The notes below the pieces were generated by a model. The model was not told the DNA's origin. It saw only the letters and a list, made by a program, of their open reading frames with translations, and did no database searches. This document shows positions 53,250 to 61,235 of a stretch of DNA of 64,000 nt, one piece after another. The first letter of the stretch is position 1, and each line of letters opens with the position of its first letter. The DNA is taken from NCBI RefSeq assembly GCF_001641335.1, contig NZ_LVEM01000004.1, positions 248,001 to 312,000 on the forward strand, in the 5' to 3' direction. Position numbers and translations under genes: made by a program. The DNA is from Bradyrhizobium stylosanthis (GTDB lineage: Bacteria; Pseudomonadota; Alphaproteobacteria; Rhizobiales; Xanthobacteraceae).

Positions 53250-54439
53250 CAGGATTCGATACCGTGGGTGGCGAGCACGGTCTTCATCCGCTGCGTCGCG
53301 AGTTCGGGGTTGGCGAGCAGGCCGGCCTTGTCGGCGAGACGGAACAGCTCGGCCAGATGCAGCGTGGAGCGCGTGCTCTCCTGACCGCCGACCATGGTGA
53401 AATGATCCTGGTGGCCGTTCAGATAGGCCATGAACACCACGCCGGTCTTGTAGAACCGCGTCGGCGCCTTGAAGATGTGCCGCGACAGCGGCACGGTCGG
53501 CCCCAGCACGTCGTGGAAGCCGGCCTCGTCGCCGGCAGCCAGCCGCGACAGCGCGTAGGATGCCGCAGGCGCAATGGCATCGAAGATGCCGAGCAGCGCA
53601 TGCGAGAAGCCCTGTTCGTCGCCCGCAATCAGCTCGGCGTAATTGAAGTCGTCGCCGGTATACATCTTGATGCGCTTGTCGAGGCGGCGGCGCATGTCGA
53701 TCTCGCGCTGCTTGTCCAGCAGCGAAACCTTGACGCCGTCGACCTTAGACGCGTTGTTGTTGATGATGGCCACCGCAACGTCCATCGCCTTGTCGAGATC
53801 CTTGGTGCCCCAATAGCCGGTCAGGGCGGGATCGAACATGTCGCCGAGCCAGTGGATGATGACGGGCTCGCGGACCTGCGACAGCACACGATTATAGACC
53901 TTGGCGTAATCGTCGGCGCTGCGACCGAGTTTTGCCAGCGCGCGCGAGGCCATCAAAATGATGCGACCGCCAACCTTCTCGACCGCCGAGAGCTGCTCCT
54001 CGTAGGCGCGGATCACGTCGTCGATGGTCTTCGCATCCTCAACCGCGAGATGATCGGTACCGGCGCCCGAGAACACCAGCGCGTTGCGCCGCTTGGCTGC
54101 GCCGACCGAGCGCGTGATCAGCTCCAGCGAGGTCGGCCAGTCCAGCCCCATGCCGCGCTGGGCGGTGTCCATCGCTTCGGCGACGCCGAGGCCGAGGTCC
54201 CAGACATGTTCGCGGAAGGCGATAGTCTTGTCCCAGTCGACGGCGACCGAGAGCCAGGGGTCGTTGTCGGCGAAGGGATCGGCGACCGTGTGCACGGCCG
54301 AGAAGGCAATGCGGTTCAGCGGTCCCTCGAGCTTCGCCGGAAACGCGCGCGAGGCCGCCAACCGGTAGGTCTCGATCGAGCGATCGGCCTTCGGCAGCTT
54401 GAGCGACAATGACGACATGGGTTGGACGGGCTTGTTCAT
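53249..54439 (-). CDS. DUF993 protein, dihydrodipicolinate synthase-like
   Basis: A 396-aa protein with TIM-barrel features recalling class I aldolases and dihydrodipicolinate synthase: AFSAVHTVADPFADNDPWLS, FSGAGTDHLAVEDA, VIIHWLGDMFDPALTGYWG and VSLLDKQREIDMR, the last with a Lys that could form a Schiff base. DUF993 members are usually annotated only as dihydrodipicolinate synthase family and none has a reaction I can cite. ATG 54439 is chosen; the in-frame extension reads into a repeat. It probably cleaves or condenses a 2-keto-3-deoxy sugar-acid-like intermediate (inference). Confidence 0.75.
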   Translation of the reverse strand: MNKPVQPMSSLSLKLPKADRSIETYRLAASRAFPAKLEGPLNRIAFSAVHTVADPFADNDPWLSVAVDWDKTIAFREHVWDLGLGVAEAMDTAQRGMGLDWPTSLELITRSVGAAKRRNALVFSGAGTDHLAVEDAKTIDDVIRAYEEQLSAVEKVGGRIILMASRALAKLGRSADDYAKVYNRVLSQVREPVIIHWLGDMFDPALTGYWGTKDLDKAMDVAVAIINNNASKVDGVKVSLLDKQREIDMRRRLDKRIKMYTGDDFNYAELIAGDEQGFSHALLGIFDAIAPAASYALSRLAAGDEAGFHDVLGPTVPLSRHIFKAPTRFYKTGVVFMAYLNGHQDHFTMVGGQESTRSTLHLAELFRLADKAGLLANPELATQRMKTVLATHGIES

Positions 54440-54456
54440 GACTTCGAACCTCTCCC

Positions 54457-54542
54457 CGTCATTGCGAGGAGCGAAGCGACGAAGCAATCCAGACTGCCTC
54501 TGCGGAAAGACGCTGGATTGCTTCGCTTCGCTCGCAATGACG
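54457..54542. repeat. CGTCATTGCGAG palindromic repeat inside the catabolic operon, copy 2
   Basis: An 86-bp element between the Gfo/Idh/MocA and DUF993 genes: CGTCATTGCGAGGAGCGAAG on the left, GGATTGCTTCGCTTCGCTCG followed by CAATGACG on the right. In RNA it would form a long hairpin within the polycistronic message. Confidence 0.85.
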
Positions 54543-54566
54543 GCTTGGTAGACATCGGGGCTTATC

Positions 54567-55718
54567 TCAGACCTTGATCGGGGCGACGTCGATCCAGCGC
54601 CGTTCCTTCCAGCTCTTCAGCGCGCATTCGGCGAGCTGCACGCCCTTGGCACCTTCGAGCAGCGTGAACTTGTAGGGCGCATCCTCGTAGACGTGGCGGA
54701 TGAACATCTCCCACTGCTCCTTGAAGCCGTTGTCGTAGGAGACGTTGTCCGGCAGCTTCTGCCAGTCGCCGTAGAAATCGTGCAGCCGCTTCTCGTCGGG
54801 ATTCCAGACCGGCCGAGGGGTCGCCTGCCGCGCCTGGATCATGCAGTCGGTGAGCCCTGCGACCGCCGAGCCGAGCGTGCCGTCGACCTGGAAGGTGACG
54901 AGGTCGTCGCGATAGACGCGTGTGACCCAGGACATGTTGATGTGGGCGATGACGCCGCCCTCGAGCTGGAAGGTGGCGTAAGCGGAGTCGTCCGCTGTCG
55001 CCTTGTACTTCTTGCCCTGCTCGTCGAAACGTTCAGGAATGTCGGTGTTGCCGATGCAGACCACGCTCTGGACGTTGCCGAAAAGATTATCGAGCACGTA
55101 GCGCCAGTGGCAGACCATGTCGAGGATGATGCCGCCGCCGTCCTCGTCGCGATAGTTCCAGGACGGCCGCTGCGCCTCCTGCCAGCCGCCTTCGAACACC
55201 CAATAGCCGAACTCGCCGCGCACCGAGAGGATGCGGCCGAAGAAGCCGGAGTCGCGCAGGAAGGCGATCTTCTTCAGGCCGGGCAGGAACAGCTTGTCCT
55301 GCACCGTGCCGTGCTTGACGCCCTTGGCGTTGGCGAGCTTCACGACCTCGACGGCTTCCTCAAAATTGGTCGCAATCGGCTTCTCGCAATAGACGTGCTT
55401 GCCGGCATTGATGGCCTGGGTGAGCAGACCGGGACGGGCCTGCGTGGTCGCGGCGTCGAAGAACATGGTGTCGTTCTTGTCGGCGAGCGCGGCGTCGAGA
55501 TCGGTGGTCCAGCGCGTGATGTTGTAGCGTTTTGCCAGCGCCTCGACCTTCTCGGCGCTGCGGCCGACCAGGATCGGGTCGGGCATCACGCGGTCGCCAT
55601 TCTTCAGGCGGACGCCGCCCTGGTCGCGGATCGCGACGATCGAGCGAATCAGATGCTGGTTGAGCCCCATGCGGCCGGTGACGCCGTTCATGATGAGGCC
55701 GAGGCGTTGGGTGGTCAT
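54567..55718 (-). CDS. Gfo/Idh/MocA family oxidoreductase
   Basis: A 383-aa NAD(P)-dependent dehydrogenase. N-terminal Rossmann region with GVTGRMGLNQHLI, then the family motif VYCEKPIATN (EKP at 112-114) and a C-terminal domain with GGIILDMVCHWRYVLDNLFG supplying the catalytic His. Relatives oxidise or reduce inositol, glucose and other polyols or sugar acids. Start overlaps the stop of the enolase-like gene (ATGA). Confidence 0.88.
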   Translation of the reverse strand: MTTQRLGLIMNGVTGRMGLNQHLIRSIVAIRDQGGVRLKNGDRVMPDPILVGRSAEKVEALAKRYNITRWTTDLDAALADKNDTMFFDAATTQARPGLLTQAINAGKHVYCEKPIATNFEEAVEVVKLANAKGVKHGTVQDKLFLPGLKKIAFLRDSGFFGRILSVRGEFGYWVFEGGWQEAQRPSWNYRDEDGGGIILDMVCHWRYVLDNLFGNVQSVVCIGNTDIPERFDEQGKKYKATADDSAYATFQLEGGVIAHINMSWVTRVYRDDLVTFQVDGTLGSAVAGLTDCMIQARQATPRPVWNPDEKRLHDFYGDWQKLPDNVSYDNGFKEQWEMFIRHVYEDAPYKFTLLEGAKGVQLAECALKSWKERRWIDVAPIKV

Positions 55719-57121
55719 GCCAGATACTCCTGAAGTGATGTTGGCTGTTCGAGCGGGCGGAGCGCCGACCAGTCCGGATGGACCGACGTCGCAAAGCCCA
55801 CTGTGTTGAGCGATCCCGTCAGGAGATCGCCGTCGTGAATGGAGAGGCGGATGCCCTGCCCGGCATCGGCATAGAGATCGGGATGCGCGACCGCGAAGGC
55901 CTGCGCTTCAGCGGCGGGCGTCTCGCCAAAGCCGTCGACATAATGGTGGCCGTTGCGCTCGGCATGTTCGAGGCAAAGCAGTGCGCCGAGCGCCAGGTCC
56001 TGCTGAAGAGCGAGTCCGGGCTGGCAGGTCAAGTCTTCGCCTGTCACGAAGCACTCCGCCCCTTCTTCGTCCAGCTTGGCGATGCGGGTGAAGTTCACGA
56101 TCGACTTGTAGATGCCCTTGCAGGACTTCGACGAGATGCCGCTGTAACCGAGCTTGTGGGCGGTCGGCCAGGCGTCATATGAATCATCCGCCTCGTCGAT
56201 AATGAAACCGCGGCGGCGCAGGGTATCGCCGAGCGGCGATTGACGCGTGACGGCGCGCGGCATGGGCTGCTCGATGTAGATCAGCTTGCGAAAGATCGGC
56301 TCCAGGGTGTTGTCGCGCTCCAGCCGGCTGACCAGTGTCGCAAGCGCCGTCAGGTCCGCATACTGCTCATTGCCGTCAAGCGTTACCTTGTAGTCAAACG
56401 GCAACGTCGCCAGCTCGCGGCCGATACGGATCAGCCTGATAGCATCCGCTTCGGGATCGCCGCCGAGCTTCAGCTTGAAATAGCGCGCGCCGGCGTTTTC
56501 CTTCGGATCGGCCACGCCGCCATCGCCCTCGACCTTGTCGTCGAGGCCGACAGTATGACGGATGGCAACGCGTTCCGACCGGTGCTGATTGGCAAGAACG
56601 AGAAACCGCGCGATATCAGCGTCATTCAAGTCCGGCGAGAGCCGTGCATCGATGCCCGCGATATTGCCGGCCATCCCGTCGAAGAAATTGCTCTCGACGC
56701 CGCGGAGCAGCGCATCGAGGATCGCCTTGTCGATCTCGGCAGGACCATAGGCGGCAGCCAGCGCCGGAATATTCTTCTTCGCACAGGTCGCGATCTGGGC
56801 ACCGATGCACGAGGCGTGCAGATCGAACGCGGTCTGGAATCCGGTCCGCGCCAGATAGAGCCCGCGCGCGATCTGAAGCGACCGTCGCAGTCCGTCGACC
56901 GTCTGCGCCGGCGACAGCTCCGGCCGTTTGTCGAACCATTTCGGCACCAGCAGCTCGGCACTGGCGCCGACTGCCGTCCCCCTGCCCTCGACCTCGATCT
57001 CCACCCGCACGAAGAGCTGCGGCGTCGCGTTGATCGTGATCGCGCCAAAGCGGAACGGCCGCGCGAACTGCACGGGACGTTCGAAGAAGGCGATGTCTCG
57101 CAGCTTCAGGCGCGGCGCCAT
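55715..57121 (-). CDS. Enolase-superfamily dehydratase/racemase (mandelate racemase/MLE group)
   Basis: A 468-aa protein, longer than typical members (about 370-400 aa). It keeps the catalytic elements: KxK at Lys216/Lys218 (YFKLKLGG), metal ligands Asp249 (LDGNEQY), Glu284 (YIEQPMPR) and Asp309/Glu310 (IIDEADDS), then Lys332 and Lys335 in GISSKSCKG. This suggests proton abstraction next to a carboxylate, for example acid-sugar dehydration or racemisation. It lies 4 bp after the ATPase gene in the operon. Subfamily and substrate unknown; it does not match a named acid-sugar dehydratase that I can recognise. Confidence 0.75.
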   Translation of the reverse strand: MAPRLKLRDIAFFERPVQFARPFRFGAITINATPQLFVRVEIEVEGRGTAVGASAELLVPKWFDKRPELSPAQTVDGLRRSLQIARGLYLARTGFQTAFDLHASCIGAQIATCAKKNIPALAAAYGPAEIDKAILDALLRGVESNFFDGMAGNIAGIDARLSPDLNDADIARFLVLANQHRSERVAIRHTVGLDDKVEGDGGVADPKENAGARYFKLKLGGDPEADAIRLIRIGRELATLPFDYKVTLDGNEQYADLTALATLVSRLERDNTLEPIFRKLIYIEQPMPRAVTRQSPLGDTLRRRGFIIDEADDSYDAWPTAHKLGYSGISSKSCKGIYKSIVNFTRIAKLDEEGAECFVTGEDLTCQPGLALQQDLALGALLCLEHAERNGHHYVDGFGETPAAEAQAFAVAHPDLYADAGQGIRLSIHDGDLLTGSLNTVGFATSVHPDWSALRPLEQPTSLQEYLA

Positions 57122-57125
57122 GGTC

Positions 57126-57974
57126 TTAGTCCAGCGAACCTTGCGAGAAGAAATGCTTGCGGATGCGTTGCACGAGCTCCGTGAACACCGGATCGGCCAT
57201 CACGTCGAGCGAGCGCGGGCGCGGCAGCGGCACGTCGTAGATCGCGGCGATCGCACCGGGCCGCTCGGTCATGACCAGCACGCGGTCGGCGAGGAACACG
57301 GCCTCCGGAATCGAATGCGTGATCAGCAGCACCGTCTTCTCGGTCTCGCGCTGGATCCGCATCAATTCGACATTCATGCGCTCGCGCGTCAGCGCATCGA
57401 GCGCGCCGAACGGCTCGTCCATCAGCATGATCCTGGGGTCGTGCACCAGCGCGCGGCAGATCGAGGCACGCTGCTGCATGCCGCCGGAGAGCTGCCAGGG
57501 CAATTTCTTCTCGAAGCCTTCGAGGCCGACCAGCTTCAGGAGCGACTTGGCGCGGGCGAGATATTCCTGCCGCGGCAACCGCTTCATGTCGATCGGCAGC
57601 ATGACGTTGTTGAGGATGTTGCGCCAGGGCAGCAGCAGGGCGTTCTGGAAGACGATGCCGACATTGCCGTGCGGCGTCGTTACCTTGTCGCCCTCGACCA
57701 GGACCTCGCCGGTGGTCGGCGGCAGCAATCCCGAGATCAGCTTGAGCAGCGTGGACTTGCCGCAGCCGGAGGGGCCGACCACGACGAAGAATTCGCCGTC
57801 GTTGATGTGGAAGTCGAGCGGACGCAGCGAGGGCACATCGCCGTCGCGCGTCCGGTAGGTTTTCGACACGCCTGATAGCTTGATGCCCGACGCATCGCCG
57901 GCAGCCCGGTCGCTCACCAGTCTCAGATGCGCGGCCGGTTGCACGGTGTCACTCACGATCGTCGCTGGTTTCAC
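57126..57974 (-). CDS. ABC transporter ATPase, NitT/TauT type
   Basis: A 282-aa ATPase. Walker A GPSGCGKS at 68-75; Q-loop FQNALLLPWRN; signature LSGGMQQR; Walker B IMLMDEPFGALD; switch His ITHSIPEA. These are typical of the nitrate/sulfonate/taurine family that serves NMT1-type binding proteins. Start GTG 57974 overlaps the binding-protein stop (GTGA). It has an N-terminal extension of about 30 residues before the core. Confidence 0.9.
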   Translation of the reverse strand: MKPATIVSDTVQPAAHLRLVSDRAAGDASGIKLSGVSKTYRTRDGDVPSLRPLDFHINDGEFFVVVGPSGCGKSTLLKLISGLLPPTTGEVLVEGDKVTTPHGNVGIVFQNALLLPWRNILNNVMLPIDMKRLPRQEYLARAKSLLKLVGLEGFEKKLPWQLSGGMQQRASICRALVHDPRIMLMDEPFGALDALTRERMNVELMRIQRETEKTVLLITHSIPEAVFLADRVLVMTERPGAIAAIYDVPLPRPRSLDVMADPVFTELVQRIRKHFFSQGSLD

Positions 57975-58963
57975 GAGCCACTCTTCGGCAGATAGTCGTT
58001 GGTATAGAAGGCCTTCGGGTTCTCCTTGGCCTTGGCGTCGAGACCGCCATATTCGACCATCAGGTTGACCGAGTCGGTCATGTTCTGGTCGGTGACCTGG
58101 AACGGCCGCTTGCTCTTGGTCTCGGCGGTCCGGTACAGCGGAATGGTCAGCTCAAAGCCCTGCGTCAGCGTGTCGATCTTGCCGCCCTTGGGGTTGGCAT
58201 CGAGGATCGACTGGGCCGCCGCCTTCGGCTCCTTCTCGGCCGCTTCGACCGCCTTGGTCGTTGCCGACATGAAGCGGCGGACGAGGTCGGCATTGGCCTT
58301 CACGTAGTCGGCATTGGCGATGATGCCCGACGAAACCATGTTGATGCCGTAGTCGGCGAACTTGATCGGGAACACGTCCTTGCCGGTGGCGTCCTTGATC
58401 TTCATCGACTGGTCCATGACGTAGCCGAGCAGCAGATCGGCCTGGCCGTTGATGACGGCGTTGAGCTTGGTCTGGCCGTCGCCGGCGACCGTCTGGAAAT
58501 CGCTTTCCTTGAGGCCGGTCTTCTTCAGGAACAGCGGCCAGATCTGGGTCATGGAATCCGCCGGCGTGATCGCCACCGTCTTGCCCTTGATGTCCTCAGG
58601 CTTTTTGATGTTCTTGTCGGCAAAGCCCATGGCGGACATCGGCGAGGTCTGCAGCAGCACGCCGGTCGCAACCACGGGCGCGCCCTTGATCGCGGCGCGC
58701 ATCATGGTGGGCACGTCGACATAGCCGAAGTCCGCGGTCTTGGCGGCGACGGCCTGCGTGGTCGCGGCCGAGCCGCGGCCTTCCTGAATTTCGAGATCGA
58801 TGCCCTCGGCGGCATAGATGCCCTTGGCCTTGCCGTAATAGAACGGCGCGTGCTCGCCGTAGACATACCAGTTGAGCATCAGCACGACCTTGTCGGCAGC
58901 CTGCGCCGGCATTGCGGCAAACGCCATCAGCGCCACTGATGCAGCCCCAATCCACTTCCTCAT
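57971..58963 (-). CDS. NMT1/SsuA-like ABC transporter substrate-binding protein
   Basis: A 330-aa periplasmic protein. Signal peptide 1-22 (MRKWIGAASVALMAFAAMPA, cleavage after AQA). The mature protein has VVLMLNWYVYGEHAPFYYGK, GIYAAEGIDLEIQEGRGSAA and TVAITPADSMTQIW, as in NMT1/THI5-like binding proteins. These carry thiamine precursors, sulfonates, nitrate or aromatic acids; the substrate here is unknown. ATG 58963 has GGGAG upstream. Confidence 0.88.
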   Translation of the reverse strand: MRKWIGAASVALMAFAAMPAQAADKVVLMLNWYVYGEHAPFYYGKAKGIYAAEGIDLEIQEGRGSAATTQAVAAKTADFGYVDVPTMMRAAIKGAPVVATGVLLQTSPMSAMGFADKNIKKPEDIKGKTVAITPADSMTQIWPLFLKKTGLKESDFQTVAGDGQTKLNAVINGQADLLLGYVMDQSMKIKDATGKDVFPIKFADYGINMVSSGIIANADYVKANADLVRRFMSATTKAVEAAEKEPKAAAQSILDANPKGGKIDTLTQGFELTIPLYRTAETKSKRPFQVTDQNMTDSVNLMVEYGGLDAKAKENPKAFYTNDYLPKSGS

Positions 58964-59034
58964 CGTCACTCTCCCTGTCGTTGTTGCTTCGGCCGTTGGT
59001 GGCCGTTCGTTGCTTGAATCAAGAGGCGAAGAAC

Positions 59035-59844
59035 TCAAGAGGCGAAAATCACGTCCTCGCGCTGGCTGACATGCCAGGGAATGACCAGCTTCTCGATCCG
59101 GTCCACGATCCAGAACAGGACGACGCCGAGCAGCGCCAGGATCACGAGGGCCGCGAACATCGTCGGCAGGTCGAAGGTGCCGATCGAGCGCTGCATCACA
59201 TAGCCGATGCCGGAATTGGAGCCGACGAACTCGCCGACGACGGCGCCGACCACGGCAAGCGTCACGGACACCTTGAGGCCGGAAAAGATCGCCGGCAGCG
59301 CATGCGGCAGGTTCACCGCGCGGAACACCTGCAGGCGGCTGCCCTGCATGGCGCGGGCGAGGTCGACCATGTCAGGATCGACTGACTTGAAACCCTGCAC
59401 GGCCGAGACCACCACCGGAAAAAAGCCGAGCAGGAAGGCCGAGATCACCTTCGGAATGATGCCGAAGCCGAACCACACCACGAACAGCGGCGCGATCGCG
59501 ATCTTCGGCACGGATTGGGAAAACACCAGCAGCGGATAGACGTAGCTCTCCACCGTCTTCGAGCCCGCGATCAGCATCGCGACGGGAATGCCGAACAGCG
59601 CCGACAGCAGGAAGCCGCAGACGGTCGCGTAGGCGGTCGGCCAGGACTGGCGCAGCAATTCCGGCCACTCGGTACGGAGCACGGCGAGCACATCGCCCGG
59701 CGACGGGATCTGGTAGGCGGGAATCCTGAACAGGCGGATCGCGAGATCCCAGGCCACGACGATGAAGACGAGGAACAAGAACGGCCGAACCCACGCCGCA
59801 TTCAGCAACTTTGAGATCGCATTCTGTGGCTTCGGCTCGGCCAA
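59035..59844 (-). CDS. ABC transporter permease, NitT/TauT type
   Basis: A 269-aa permease with about six helices and the conserved loop VDLARAMQGSRLQVFRAVNL. It begins MAEPKPQNAISKLLNAAWVR. The start is a TTG at 59844 with GGGAG about 7 nt upstream. First gene of the transporter-enzyme operon; the 71-bp gap to the binding-protein gene holds no terminator. Confidence 0.88.
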   Translation of the reverse strand: MAEPKPQNAISKLLNAAWVRPFLFLVFIVVAWDLAIRLFRIPAYQIPSPGDVLAVLRTEWPELLRQSWPTAYATVCGFLLSALFGIPVAMLIAGSKTVESYVYPLLVFSQSVPKIAIAPLFVVWFGFGIIPKVISAFLLGFFPVVVSAVQGFKSVDPDMVDLARAMQGSRLQVFRAVNLPHALPAIFSGLKVSVTLAVVGAVVGEFVGSNSGIGYVMQRSIGTFDLPTMFAALVILALLGVVLFWIVDRIEKLVIPWHVSQREDVIFAS

Positions 59845-59971
59845 TTTTCACTCCCGGCAGTCTTCTTCGTTGTGGGGAGAAATTAACTCGTTGGATAAAT
59901 ACTGTCCAGAGGTTTCCCTGTGACGTTTTGCGCCGGTTCCGGGGGCGTGGGGGACGGGATTTGCACCTCCG

Positions 59972-60108
59972 TGTCCCGGACGCGCTGCTGCGCAGAGCCG
60001 GGACCCAGGGCCGCGTACGCCGTGGCGCAATGGACCCCGGCTCTGCAGCGCATCACACCGGACGATGCTTCGCATCGCCGGGAGTGCTGCGCTGCGTCCG
60101 GGGCACGA
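59972..60108. repeat. GTCCCGGACGC palindromic repeat, copy 4
   Basis: In the 411-bp gap between the permease gene and tetR. GTGTCCCGGACGCGCTGCTG and CAGAGCCGGGACCC on the left; ACCCCGGCTCTGCAGCGC, a GACGATGCTTCGCATCG hairpin and CGTCCGGGGCACG on the right. It is followed at 60142 by a repeat of a different family. Confidence 0.7.
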
Positions 60109-60141
60109 GACGCTCGGTTCGACACGCACCTGCTTCCGCAT

Positions 60142-60221
60142 CGTCATTGCGAGCGCAGCGAAGCAATCCAGACTGCCGCCGCGGAAAGACCCTGGATTGC
60201 TTCACTGCGCTCGCAATGACG
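60142..60221. repeat. CGTCATTGCGAG palindromic repeat, copy 3
   Basis: An 80-bp element: CGTCATTGCGAGCGCAGCGA on the left, TCACTGCGCTCGCAATGACG on the right, inner AATCCAG / CTGGATT. With the preceding repeat it fills most of the gene-free stretch 59845-60255; the remaining bases near 59850-59930 would have to hold the permease promoter. Confidence 0.85.
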
Positions 60222-60255
60222 GAGGAAAGTGCCGGGCTACGGACCTCGAGCCTGA

Positions 60256-60966
60256 CTACACCGTCTGCGCCACCGCGGCGCGCGGCTTGGGCGCTTTCGC
60301 GATCTCGAACAGCTCCGACGACCGCCCTGTGAGCGCCGCCAGCACCAGGCCGGCCATGTGGGCGAGGCGCTCGTCCTTGGCCTTCTTGTCCAAGAGATCG
60401 CGGCCGAAGATCACGCTGAGCGTCGCCGAATTGGAGAGATAGAAGAAGCTGAGCGCGGCGATCGAGATGTAGAGCTGGACCGGATCGACCGCGACCTGGA
60501 AGTCGCCTGAGTCGACGCCGCGCCGCACCACGGTGCGGATCATCTCGACGAAGGGCGAGTGCATCGACTTGACCTTGGTCGATTTCTTCAGGTGCTTGGC
60601 CCGCGCGAGGTTCTCGGTCTGCAGCAGCGAAAGGAATTCGGGGTTGCGCAGGAAGTAGGTCCAGGTGAACTCGATCAGGCGGCGGATCGCCTCGGGCGGA
60701 TCGAGATGCTCGAGATCGAGCCCGCGCTCCTCGCTGCGGATCTTGTCATAGGCGCCTTCGAGCACCGCCAGATAAAGCTCGTCCTTGTTGCCGACGTGGT
60801 AGTACAGCATGCGCTTGTTGGCGCCGGCCTTGGCCGCGATGCGGTCGACGCGCGCGCCGGCGAGGCCATGGGCGGAAAACTCCTGCTTGGCGGCTTCGAG
60901 AATGCGCAGCCGCATCCCCTCGGGATCGCGCTGCCATTTCAGAGTTCGCTTTGCCTTTATCGCCAA
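60256..60966 (-). CDS. TetR/AcrR family transcriptional regulator
   Basis: A 236-aa regulator. HTH: RILEAAKQEFSAHGLAGARV, DRIAAKAGANKRMLYYHVGN. The C-terminal part resembles RutR-like or TetR_C_33-type ligand domains. The longest frame starts at TTG 60966 without a clear ribosome binding site; the true start could lie a few codons further on. Same strand and upstream of the permease, so it may control the catabolic operon, but 411 bp of repeats separate them. Confidence 0.82.
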   Translation of the reverse strand: MAIKAKRTLKWQRDPEGMRLRILEAAKQEFSAHGLAGARVDRIAAKAGANKRMLYYHVGNKDELYLAVLEGAYDKIRSEERGLDLEHLDPPEAIRRLIEFTWTYFLRNPEFLSLLQTENLARAKHLKKSTKVKSMHSPFVEMIRTVVRRGVDSGDFQVAVDPVQLYISIAALSFFYLSNSATLSVIFGRDLLDKKAKDERLAHMAGLVLAALTGRSSELFEIAKAPKPRAAVAQTV

Positions 60967-61016
60967 ACCGGGTGCTCACTGGGTGCTCTCGGTATGCCAT
61001 GTACCACGCTCCCGCT

Positions 61017-61101
61017 GTCATTGCGAGGAGCGAAGCGACGAAGCAATCCAGACTGCCGACGCGGTGACAGCCTGGATTGCTTCGCTTCGCTCGCAATGAC
61101 G
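61017..61101. repeat. CGTCATTGCGAG palindromic repeat, copy 4
   Basis: An 85-bp element: GTCATTGCGAGGAGCGAAGC on the left, GCTTCGCTTCGCTCGCAATG and ACGG on the right, inner CAATCCAG / CTGGATTG. Lies between the tetR gene and the VOC gene, 12 bp from another repeat type. Confidence 0.85.
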
Positions 61102-61113
61102 GAGGGAGAGTTT

Positions 61114-61205
61114 CGCAGGGTGGGCAAGGCTCAGCGTGCCCACGTCTTCGCATGAAACGGGAAAAGACGTGGGCACGGCGCAAGCGCGCCTTTGCCCACC
61201 CTACG
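61114..61205. repeat. Nested inverted repeat of the AGGGTGGGCAAAGG family
   Basis: A 92-bp element. Outer arms CGCAGGGTGGGCAAGG and CCTTTGCCCACCCTACG (two differences). Inner perfect 13-bp arms GTGCCCACGTCTT (61136-61148) and AAGACGTGGGCAC (61164-61176). Related in ends and in nested design to the 116-bp element at 15691-15806. Confidence 0.75.
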
Positions 61206-61235
61206 GGAGTCTTCGTAGCGAAAGACCGTCGCCCC

